A model generated the notes under the pieces. It was not told the origin of the DNA and did not search any database. It saw only the letters and a list, made by a program, of their open reading frames with translations. This document shows, in pieces, positions 1 to 8,236 of a stretch of 64,000 nt of DNA. Each line of letters begins with the position of its first letter. Position 1 is the stretch's first letter. Position numbers and translations under genes: made by a program. Source of the stretch: Dethiosulfatarculus sandiegensis (GTDB taxonomy: Bacteria > Desulfobacterota > Desulfarculia > Desulfarculales > Desulfarculaceae); contig NZ_AZAC01000008.1 of NCBI RefSeq assembly GCF_000931935.2, forward strand, positions 124,001-188,000, in the 5' to 3' direction.

Positions 1-2
1 GG

Positions 3-33
3 CCCCCCGAAAAAGCACGGCTTTTTCGGGGGG
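3..33. terminator. Strong hairpin at window edge
   Basis: A perfect 14-bp inverted repeat (six C, GA-rich arm, then GC) around a three-base loop. It lies downstream of the minus-strand sensor kinase and so is placed as its terminator, possibly shared with a gene outside the window. No T-run is visible on the plus side, and the minus side leaves the window after two bases, so the terminator role is inferred. Confidence 0.5.
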
Positions 34-143
34 GGGTTATCCGGGGTCCGAAGAATTATTTTTTGAAAAATTCACTCAAGGCCGCTTCCGGGTCCTTGCT
101 TTGCCAATCTATTTCAGGCTAAATCTCAAGCAACTATGGCGTA

Positions 144-1501
144 TCAGAACATTTTTTCAAGCACGGGTCCGCAGTCGTAAATATTTATTTCCCTTTTCTG
201 CTCCTGGTTGTCAATAACAAGACGGTAAGTGCAACCAGGTCCTTTGATATGCTCCAGTTTGTCTGCAATTTGTTTTTCCACCAAGTAATAAACTATCTTG
301 AGTCCCAGGGTTTCGGCTTTTTCAGGCTTAAGGCCGGCGGGGAGCCCCTTGCCGTTGTCTGAAAAAACGATTTCTTTTTTTGATCCTCCAGTTTTCGGGC
401 CTCAAAAGTCAACATACCGCTTTCCTGTTCAGAAAAGGCATATTTTAAGGAGTTGGAAATAAATTCATTCAGGATAAGTCCGCAGGCAATGGCCAGGTCC
501 ATTACCAAATAAACCTCTGGAGCATTGATTGTCATATGTATCCCGGCAGGGTCCGCGCCATAGGCCTTAAAGAGCTGACTGGCCAGGTCTTCCGCATAGT
601 CTGCCAGGGGTATTCTTGAGAGGTCTCCGGTTTGATAGAGTTGCCTGTGCACCATGCACATGGCCCTCACCCGGTCGCGGCAGTCCTGAAAAGCCTGCAA
701 TGTCTTTTCATCTGAACAGTGCATGGATTCAAGATCCAGGAGATTGGCTATGTTTTGCAGGTTATTTTTAACCCCGTGGTGGGTTTCCTTTCTAAAGAAT
801 TCCTTTTCCCGCAAAGTGGATTTAAGCCGGATCTCGTCTTTTCGGCGGTTTTCCATCTCCTGTTTGAGATCCTGATTAGTGCGGACCAGATTGGCGGTTT
901 TTAATCCCACCAGTTTCTCAAGGCGTTTTTTATGGTCCACAAGTTCTGTCTGAATACGTATTTGTTCTGTTACGTCCCGTACAATGCCATTCAGAAAATA
1001 GGCCTTGCCATGCTGGTCCGGAGTGACGTTGCTGAGGTAGTTGAACCAGCGCCACTCTTTTTTGGTTTGGTGGAACTGTCTTACCACTGCTTCAAATTCC
1101 ATATTTTCAAAGGCCTTTTGTTGCGCTTTTAATGCTGTTTGGTGATCATCCGGGTGCAGGGAGCCAAACCACTGGTCATGGTTGTGGAAAATTTCAAATC
1201 CGGTGATTTCCTTGAGAGAGGAACTCAAAAATATAGGCTCGTAAGCGGGCTCATCATCAGGGAACCCTTTTACGCAATAGGTTGCAAAATTGCGGACGTT
1301 GTTGGTGGATCGGGGTAACTTGCTAAATTGGTGTATGAATTCTTCAAGTTGGCTTTTCAGCTAGCTACTTTCCGTTTTTAGATGGGAAAGATGCTCGTCT
1401 GCGGATGGCTCCTGGGCGTGTTCTTTTTCAGTTGGTCCTTTATTTTCAGGATGTGGATGAAGCTCTGGCAGTTCCGGTTGGGCTGGATGCTTTGGCTTCA
1501 T
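144..1501 (-). pseudogene. PAS / HisKA_2 sensor histidine kinase with in-frame TAG and a frameshift
   Basis: Cytoplasmic sensor kinase that would autophosphorylate on His and pass phosphate to a response regulator; no regulator is adjacent. From the ATG at 1499-1501 the frame reads 46 codons (Pro/Glu/His-rich, no known domain), meets TAG at 1361-1363, then continues in the same frame into a PAS domain (LKEITGF, WFGSLHPDD), a helical linker, the phospho-acceptor motif HHGVKNNLQNI and the N-box LNEFISNSLKYAF. At seven A residues (coding strand, 375-381) the frame is lost: frame 0 ends at 293. The -1 frame supplies the ATP-lid motifs DNGKGLP and LGLKIVYYLV and stops at TGA 144-146. Both lesions lie inside an otherwise full-length kinase. 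It may be a pseudogene, an assembly error, or recoded; the shift site is an in-phase A AAA AAG. An in-frame TTG at 1226-1228 could give a shortened product. Confidence 0.7.
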
Positions 1502-2097
1502 GGCAAAGGTTCAGCGATTAGGGGGGCATTTAAATGCCCTTTGGAGACAGTTTGGATAAGGGGTATGCGTATTGGAATGTTATTTGTATTAGTAGGGTTA
1601 TGTGGGTAACTAACCGGCATTATCACTCCATTTAAAATAAAACTATAAGTGCTCCAAATATAAAAAAACCTTATTACTTAGTTCGCTTGTAGCAAGCTTG
1701 GATATGATGGCGTTTGATTTACTGGACGGTCAAGCGCGGCAAGGCTCTTGCCGGTGGGCATTTTTGCTATAACTTGGCAAGATGTATTAAACTCAAATAA
1801 ATGATTGTCTTTGGTGATGATTGGTAAAACTTAAGTATTGCAGAAAATAGGCGTTGAAAACTTAATTACGGACTTAGTTAGCCAGCAAAATTTGTTTTTC
1901 CCGACTGTTTAATGCATCTATTCACCTCTTGCCCGCAGAACCTTACTTTGGGCTCATGATCTAAGGGCCAAAATTTCAAGCCTTTGGTCTGAGGTGCCGT
2001 GATCGGATAATAAAAAGGGTTTATTCCCCACCTCTTTCATTTCGACATCAGCCTGGTCAAGATACTACTCGATGACCCTTTGCCAGAGGCCCAAGCC
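1502..2097. other. Non-coding stretch, AT-rich
   Basis: About 600 bases between two minus-strand genes. Short frames here show no recognisable protein, and no tRNA or convincing promoter was found. It may include the 5' region of the kinase gene and decayed sequence. Confidence 0.5.
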
Positions 2098-3012
2098 CTA
2101 TATCTTCCCGGCAACTTTTTGGCTCCGTGCCTTAAGAATGGCGGGTTTTTTATTAAGGATCAGAAAATTGCCTCCCAGGGTGAGACATAACCCGCTTAGG
2201 GCTTGGGGAGTCCACTTGTAATCTTCAAAGATAGTGGAGAGCCCCAAGGCTACCAATGGAAAGAGTAAGGTGGCATAGGCCGCCCGATCGGCTCCCATGC
2301 GCCCCACCAGGGTAAGGTAGCAGCCAAAGGCCACAATACTGCCAAAAACGGCCAGATACAGCAATGAGCCCACATATGCCGCACTCCAGACAAAGGTGAA
2401 CTCCTTTCCCGCAAAAACGGCCCAGATTGTCATTAACACCGTTCCGTAAGCCATGCCAAAGGCATTGGTCTGCAAGACCGGGAGTCCGTGTTTCTGATTG
2501 CGGGCGCTGGTTATATTTCCCAAAGAGGCCAAAAAGGTGGCGGCCACGGCAAAAAGCAACCCCAAAAAGCCGTTGTCATTCAGGTCAAAGGCCATTATCT
2601 CCGGCCAAAAAACCAGGGAAATGCCCAAGAGGCCCAGGCCGCCTCCCAAGGCCACTTTCAGGCTGAAGGGGGTCTTTAAGATCAAGATTCCGTTTAAGAT
2701 ATTCATCACCAATATGGTGGAGAAAACAACCGCTGCCAATCCACTGGTTATATAGAGTTCGGCCACATAGATCAGCCAGTAATTAATGGAAAAAAGTAAA
2801 ACCCCCATCAGGGCCATGAAGGCATGCTCAGACCGGCTGAATTTCAACCTCTTTTTTCCCGCATAGCAATAGGCCAGCAAAAGCAGGCTGGAAAGCCCAA
2901 ACCGGTAGACAACCGAAACCATGGGATCAACCACACCGAGTTGATACTTGATGCCCAGCCAGGTGCTTCCCCAGATGAATACAGTACTGACGTATAGTAT
3001 TAGATTATTCAT
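2098..3012 (-). CDS. EamA/DMT-family permease
   Basis: Inner-membrane transporter of the drug/metabolite superfamily, 304 residues, the usual size. About ten hydrophobic helices are arranged as two EamA repeats. The first begins at the N terminus with FIWGSTWLGIKY, typical of these proteins; the second begins near residue 150 (GLLFAVAATFLASLGNI). The protein ends in a short Lys/Arg-rich cytoplasmic tail, as in relatives. The substrate cannot be told from sequence; amino acids and other small metabolites are common in the family. The gene stands alone, with about 500 bases of non-coding DNA upstream. The ATG start puts the first helix directly at the N terminus. Confidence 0.88.
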   Translation of the reverse strand: MNNLILYVSTVFIWGSTWLGIKYQLGVVDPMVSVVYRFGLSSLLLLAYCYAGKKRLKFSRSEHAFMALMGVLLFSINYWLIYVAELYITSGLAAVVFSTILVMNILNGILILKTPFSLKVALGGGLGLLGISLVFWPEIMAFDLNDNGFLGLLFAVAATFLASLGNITSARNQKHGLPVLQTNAFGMAYGTVLMTIWAVFAGKEFTFVWSAAYVGSLLYLAVFGSIVAFGCYLTLVGRMGADRAAYATLLFPLVALGLSTIFEDYKWTPQALSGLCLTLGGNFLILNKKPAILKARSQKVAGKI

Positions 3013-3508
3013 AAAGACTTTGATTCTCCGGAGCTTAATTAGCTACAGGTGACCGGTTTTTTCAAAACGGGAGACATTGCGAAACTTTTTTACCATTTTT
3101 TAATAAGCAAAAACAGATACAGATGGCTTGAAAAAACAGGGGTGCAGGAAAGGGTGCATAAATTTATGCCGATAGTCGGTAAAAATATCGAAAAAAATAA
3201 AAGCAAAAACCGAGCCCTAAGTCCTTTTGCAGCGTTTTTTTTATGCAAAGGAAAATTGTGATTGGGACTTTATTTTATATTTAGTTGAAATTTTTGGATT
3301 TTATTTTAGATAATACCAAACGGTCAGCTTGCCCCGGTTATATTTTCAGGTGTTTTCCAATGATGTATTTAATTGGCTGGTCCATTAAGCTTGCGCCCCG
3401 GAGTCAGGCACAGTAAGAAGAAAATTCACTTCAAGAGCTTATAAAAACCACAAAACCGGCGATACTGCGTGTTCTCGGCCAAGCATATGAAATTACAAGG
3501 TTTGCACT
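3013..3508. other. Divergent intergenic region, AT-rich
   Basis: Lies between the minus-strand permease and the plus-strand RND operon, so it should hold promoters for both. A 70-codon open frame on the plus strand has no ribosome binding site or recognisable content and is not called. No hexamer pair good enough to call was found. Confidence 0.5.
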
Positions 3509-4759
3509 ATGAAACTATTTCTTAAGATCCTGCTCCCCTTTTTGGTCCTGGCCCTGGGCGTGAGCGCCGCCTGGTGGCTGATCCATACGACGCCCATGCC
3601 CCAAAGACGCCCCAAACCTGTGAAACCGCCGGTGGTGAGGGTGGTAAAGGCAAAACAATCTGATTATCGCTATTGGGTCACAGCTCAGGGGACTGTAAGG
3701 CCAAGAACCGAAACAGCACTGGTGCCCCAGGTTTCAGGCCAGGTGGTTAAGGTTTCCCCGTCCCTTGCCGCGGGAGGTTTTTTTGAAAAAGGCGATCTTC
3801 TTCTGGAGATAGATCCCACAGACTACCGTCTGGCCCTGACCAAATCTGAAGCCACTGTGGCGACGGCTGCTTCCCAGTTGAGCAAAATAGAGGCAGAGGC
3901 CAATGTGGCCCAAAAAGAGTGGAAAAGCCTGGGCAACGGAACCAAGCCCAGCGCCTTGGTCCTGAAAAAGCCCCAGCTGGCGGATGCCCAGGCAACCCTG
4001 GCTTCGGCCAAGGCCAGCTTGGAACAGGCCAGGCTGGACCTTTCGCGCACCCAAATAAGGGCCCCTTTTGCCGGCCGGGTGCGTTCGGAAAGTGTTGACG
4101 TGGGGCAGTATGTAAATAAAGGTTCGCAACTGGCTTCTATTTACGCGGTTGATTACGCGGAAGTGCGGCTGCCCTTGTCCGATGAAGAATTGGCCTTTGT
4201 TGATCTGCCCTTGAGCTACAGGGGAGGCCTGGAAAAGGGTTCTCATCCCCTGGTGATATTGACCGCCGATTTTGCGGGTAAAACCTTTACCTGGCAGGGC
4301 ACTGTGGTGCGCACCGAAGGCGAGATAGACTTAAAAACCCGCATGGTGGTCCTGGTGGCCCAGGTAAAGGACCCCTATGGCGATGCCGACGGCCCGGATG
4401 CTCCGCCCTTGGCTTCGGGCATGTTTGTAAGGGCGCGCATCCAGGGGCGGCTGGCCAAGGATGTTTTTGTTCTGCCCAGAAGTGTATTGATGCCACCGGA
4501 TAAGGTGGTTCTGGTAAGCCAAGAAAACCGCCTCAAACGCCGCAAGGTGCAAGTCCTTCGGGTGGAGGAGAATGACATTGTGATCGGCTCCGGGCTTGCC
4601 AACGGAGACGTTGTCTGCACCACCATGCCCAAGGTGGTGGTTGAGGATATGTTGGTCAGCGTGGTTGGCAGAGAAAAAAAGGCGACGCCTTTGGGCAAGG
4701 CTCCTCATAAAGGCAAAAAAGGCAGGAAAGCCGCCAAAGGGGAGGGCCAAGCCAGATGA
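3509..4759 (+). CDS. RND efflux periplasmic adaptor (membrane fusion protein)
   Basis: HlyD/AcrA-type adaptor linking the inner-membrane pump to an outer-membrane channel. A single N-terminal membrane anchor (residues 5-25) is followed by the lipoyl/barrel-sandwich half (TALVPQVSGQVVKVSP), an alpha-helical hairpin (about 105-180), the second lipoyl half ending in RAPFAGRVRSESVDVGQYV, a beta-barrel and a membrane-proximal domain, then a very basic tail (KAPHKGKKGRKAAKG). 416 residues, normal for the family. Its stop codon overlaps the ATG of the pump gene by four bases, so the two are co-translated. No outer-membrane TolC-like gene is nearby. Confidence 0.9.
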   Translation: MKLFLKILLPFLVLALGVSAAWWLIHTTPMPQRRPKPVKPPVVRVVKAKQSDYRYWVTAQGTVRPRTETALVPQVSGQVVKVSPSLAAGGFFEKGDLLLEIDPTDYRLALTKSEATVATAASQLSKIEAEANVAQKEWKSLGNGTKPSALVLKKPQLADAQATLASAKASLEQARLDLSRTQIRAPFAGRVRSESVDVGQYVNKGSQLASIYAVDYAEVRLPLSDEELAFVDLPLSYRGGLEKGSHPLVILTADFAGKTFTWQGTVVRTEGEIDLKTRMVVLVAQVKDPYGDADGPDAPPLASGMFVRARIQGRLAKDVFVLPRSVLMPPDKVVLVSQENRLKRRKVQVLRVEENDIVIGSGLANGDVVCTTMPKVVVEDMLVSVVGREKKATPLGKAPHKGKKGRKAAKGEGQAR

Positions 4760-7700
4760 AAAGTGCCATAGCCTGGTTTGCCGGAAACCGTGTGGCTGCC
4801 AACCTTATGATGCTGGTGATCGTGGTGAGTGGCGTGCTCACCATTCCCCGGCTGGTGATGGAGGTCTTCCCGGAGATAGAGGCCAACATAATTAACATAA
4901 CCGTTTCTTATCCCGGCTCCACCCCCGCTGAAGTCGAAGAGCAGATCTGTGTGCGCATAGAGGAGGCCATCCATGATGTAAACGGAGTGGATCGCATAAC
5001 CAGTCAGGCCTCGGAAAACTACGGCACAGTGACTGTGGAGGTGGAACAGGGTAAGGATATGCGCGATGTCCTGGATGACATCAAATCCAAGGTCGATGCC
5101 ATAACCACCCTGCCCGAGGAGGCGGAAAAACCGGATGTGGCCAAGGCCCTGCGCAAAAGGGATGTGCTCACCCTGACCCTTTCCGGAGAAACCGGCCCCA
5201 AGACGCTTAAGTTTTTGGGCGAACGGGTGAGGGATGAGATCGCGGCCCTGCCGGGGATCTCCGTAGTTGAGCTGACCGGTGTGCGGCCCTTTGAGATCAG
5301 CATAGAGGTATCCGAGGAATCCTTGCGAAGGCATCAGCTTACTTTCAATGATGTGGTCAAGGCTGTGGCCGGGTCGTCTTTGGACTTAAGCGGCGGCTCT
5401 ATCGAGACCAGGGCCGGTGATATTCTGATCCGCACCAAGGGGCAGGCCTATGATGCAATCGACTATGGCCGCCTCCCGGTGGTGAGCCTTCCGGACGGCA
5501 GCACTTTGCGCTTAAAGGATCTGGCCAAGATCAAAGACGGTTTTCAGGAAAGTGATATGTTCATTCGTTTTGACGGCCAGCCCACGGTAATGATCGAGGT
5601 CTTCCGGGTGGGGCAGCAAAACGTCCTGGATGTGGCTGAAAAGGTTTACAACTATACCGATGACCTTAAAAAAGAGCTTCCTCCGGGAATAACCGCCGAG
5701 ATCTGGCACGACCGGTCCCTTTATTTCAAAAGCCGTCTTAACCTGCTTAGTAAAAACGGGGCCACCGGCCTGGTTCTGGTGGTGATTCTTTTGGCCCTTT
5801 TCCTGCAACTTCGGGTGGCTTTTTGGGTCTCTCTGGGAATCCCCATCTCCTTTTTGGGGGCCATTTGGCTTATGCCCGGTTTTGGGGTTTCTCTTAACAT
5901 GATAACCATGTTCGCCTTTATTCTGGTTTTGGGTATTGTGGTGGATGACGCCATTGTAATCGGCGAAAACGTCTATACCGTACAGCAGAAAACCGGTAAG
6001 GGCCTTTTGGGGGCAATCAAGGGAACCCAGGAGATGGCCACGCCGGTGATCTTTGCCGTTTTAACCACTGTGGCCGCCTTTGTGCCTCTCTTGCTCATAC
6101 CGGGCACCTTTGGTCAAGTCTGGGTTATGATTCCACTGGTGGTTATCCCCTGCCTTGTCTTTTCCCTGGTGGAGAGCCTTTGGATCCTGCCCGCCCACCT
6201 TTCCCACTACCGGGAAAATAACCACGGGCCCAGGGGGTTGGCCAGGCTTTGGGAGCCTGTTAACCGCACCGTAAACAGTGGACTCTGGTGGTTTATCAAA
6301 AGGGTGTACCGACCCTTGCTTTCCCTGTGCCTGGCCTGGCGTTACTTGACGGTTGCAGTTTTTATCGGGCTTTTGGTCTTTTCCCTGGCTTTTCTTCTGG
6401 GCGGCAGGCTCAAGTTTGTTTTTTTCCCGCCGATTGAATCCGATTTTGCCCACTGTGCAGTGGAGCTTTTGCCCGGAACCCCTGAAGAGGTGATGGCCCG
6501 GGCGATCGGGCGCATTGAAAAGGCGGCCCAGGATCTTAATTCGGTTTATGCGGATAAGCTCAAACCAGGCCAAAGGCTGGTCACTCATGCCTTGGCCTAT
6601 GGCCATGAAAACAAGGGCCGGGTCTGGCTGGACCTTCTTCCCAGTGAAGACCGGGTTGGGACAGGCGTTTCTGCCAGCACGGTCTCTGATAAATGGCTGG
6701 AGCTCATTGGCGAGATTCCGGAAGCGGTTTCCTTGACGATCCGTTCTTCCCTGGGCCGGGGCAACCGCCCCATAAGCCTGCAACTGGCCGGGCAGAATAT
6801 GGATTACCTGGTTAAGGCCTCCCAGGAATTAAAGGAAAGAATCAGCACCTATCCCGGGGTGCGGGAAGTGGAGGATTCCTTTCGCAAGGGCAAACAGGAG
6901 ATCCAGCTTACCTTGAAACCAGCTGCGGCCAACCTGGGTATAAACGTTTATGAACTGGCCCGCCAGGTGCGCCAGGGCTTTTACGGGGCCGAGGTGCAGC
7001 GTATTGTCCGGGGCAGGGACGAGGTCAAGGTGATGGTCCGCTACCCCAGGGAGCGTCGCCGCTCCCTAGCCACCTTGGAGCATATGCGGATTCGCACCCC
7101 CGAGGGAGAGGAAGTCCCTTTAAAGGCCGTGGCAAAAATCGAGATGGGCCGGGGGCTTTCCACCATAGAAAGAGCGGACCGCAGAAGGGTGGTTACCGTA
7201 TCGGCCAAGGTCATTCCGGGCAAGGGAAACGCCAACGAAATAGTGGCCGACCTGAAAAGGGATTTCATGCCTCAGCTTCTGGCCAAGTATGTGGGCCTCA
7301 CCTCCTCTGTGGAAGGCGACTTAAAGCAGCAGGACGAGACCATGGAATCTTTGTATTCCTATTTCGCAGTGGCCCTGTTTGTGATTTTTGCGTTGATGGC
7401 CATACCTTTTAAATCCTATGTGCAACCCTTGATAGTCATGACCGCCATTCCCTTCAGCTTTATCGGAGTGATTTGGGGACATGTCAGCATGGGGCTCACC
7501 TTGAGCATACTTTCCGCCTTGGGTACGGTTGCCCTGGCCGGGGTGGTGGTCAACGACAGCCTGGTGCTGGTGGATTACATCAACCGCAATCTGGAGCATG
7601 GCGAGGATTTGTCCGAGACTGTACGCAAGGCAGGCGAAGCCAGGTTCAGGCCTATCCTTTTGACCACCCTCACCACCTTTGCCGGATTGACCCCTTTGAT

Positions 7701-7860
7701 TCTGGAAAAAAGCATGCAAGCCCAGTTCTTGGTTCCCATGGCCATCAGCCTTGGTTTTGGTGTGCTTTTCGCCACCTTGGTGACCCTTGTCCTGGTGCCT
7801 TGCTGCTATCTGATTCTGGAAGATGCCAAAACTGCCTTTAGATGGTGGTTAAGACTTTAA
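4756..7860 (+). CDS. RND efflux pump, AcrB/HAE-type inner-membrane transporter
   Basis: Proton-driven trimeric exporter, 1034 residues, the full family length. Topology is TM1 near residue 12, a large periplasmic porter loop, TM2-6 (about 335-480), a second periplasmic loop (about 560-860) and TM8-12 at the end. The TM4 segment contains GIVVDDAIVIGENV, carrying the paired Asp of the proton relay; the matching second-half segment is GVVVNDSLVLVDYIN. Together with the upstream adaptor it makes a typical two-gene operon followed at once by a terminator. Substrates may be drugs, solvents or metals; the sequence does not show the CzcA metal signature clearly, so an organic substrate is more likely. 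Confidence 0.93.
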   Translation: MKSAIAWFAGNRVAANLMMLVIVVSGVLTIPRLVMEVFPEIEANIINITVSYPGSTPAEVEEQICVRIEEAIHDVNGVDRITSQASENYGTVTVEVEQGKDMRDVLDDIKSKVDAITTLPEEAEKPDVAKALRKRDVLTLTLSGETGPKTLKFLGERVRDEIAALPGISVVELTGVRPFEISIEVSEESLRRHQLTFNDVVKAVAGSSLDLSGGSIETRAGDILIRTKGQAYDAIDYGRLPVVSLPDGSTLRLKDLAKIKDGFQESDMFIRFDGQPTVMIEVFRVGQQNVLDVAEKVYNYTDDLKKELPPGITAEIWHDRSLYFKSRLNLLSKNGATGLVLVVILLALFLQLRVAFWVSLGIPISFLGAIWLMPGFGVSLNMITMFAFILVLGIVVDDAIVIGENVYTVQQKTGKGLLGAIKGTQEMATPVIFAVLTTVAAFVPLLLIPGTFGQVWVMIPLVVIPCLVFSLVESLWILPAHLSHYRENNHGPRGLARLWEPVNRTVNSGLWWFIKRVYRPLLSLCLAWRYLTVAVFIGLLVFSLAFLLGGRLKFVFFPPIESDFAHCAVELLPGTPEEVMARAIGRIEKAAQDLNSVYADKLKPGQRLVTHALAYGHENKGRVWLDLLPSEDRVGTGVSASTVSDKWLELIGEIPEAVSLTIRSSLGRGNRPISLQLAGQNMDYLVKASQELKERISTYPGVREVEDSFRKGKQEIQLTLKPAAANLGINVYELARQVRQGFYGAEVQRIVRGRDEVKVMVRYPRERRRSLATLEHMRIRTPEGEEVPLKAVAKIEMGRGLSTIERADRRRVVTVSAKVIPGKGNANEIVADLKRDFMPQLLAKYVGLTSSVEGDLKQQDETMESLYSYFAVALFVIFALMAIPFKSYVQPLIVMTAIPFSFIGVIWGHVSMGLTLSILSALGTVALAGVVVNDSLVLVDYINRNLEHGEDLSETVRKAGEARFRPILLTTLTTFAGLTPLILEKSMQAQFLVPMAISLGFGVLFATLVTLVLVPCCYLILEDAKTAFRWWLRL

Positions 7861-7879
7861 TTTTTTCAAAAAGAGTTTT

Positions 7880-7917
7880 AAAGCCGTCCTGCCGCCCGAG
7901 AGCAAGACGGCTTTTTT
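7880..7917 (+). terminator. Rho-independent terminator of the RND operon
   Basis: Nine-base stem (AAAGCCGTC / GACGGCTTT) with a 17-base loop, running into six T. It starts 20 bases after the pump stop codon. Confidence 0.85.
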
Positions 7918-8236
7918 GTTACTTGGTGGAATGAATGGTAATTATGGTTTATGTTCCGGGTAATTTGCCTTGAACCTCCGGAATAAAAAACGGTTTTGAC
8001 CACTGTAACCTGATTTGGAACTTGTCCTTGCCCTGTGCGTTCCGCTAAAAAAAATGTATGAATATAAATAGAGTCTTTATTATGGAATTGGTTTAGCTGA
8101 TGGGTCTTTAGGCAACAGGAGTCGCATCAGGGGCCGTTATTGCTGTTTTCCGGCTTAACTTACGGATGTGACAATATTTTTCAAATTCTGACTCCTCGGC
8201 CTTTTTATAATTCTTTTTTATCCGCCAGGGAGAGAC
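7918..8236. other. Intergenic region before the vWA operon
   Basis: Some 320 bases, AT-rich in the middle, probably holding the promoter of the signalling operon. No confident -35/-10 pair was found. A ribosome binding site (AGGGAGA) sits just before the next ATG. Confidence 0.4.

Noticed and set aside
1382..1609. 75-codon plus-strand frame rich in Trp
   Set aside because: Antisense to the N-terminal part of the broken kinase, no ribosome binding site, unlikely composition.
1950..2097. Minus-strand peptide with PFLLSDHGTSDQRLEIL
   Set aside because: Looks faintly like an integrase fragment, but is too short, has a stop upstream and no start; not enough to call.
3049..3261. 70-codon plus-strand frame
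   Set aside because: Lys/Phe-rich AT-driven sequence, no ribosome binding site, no recognisable domain.
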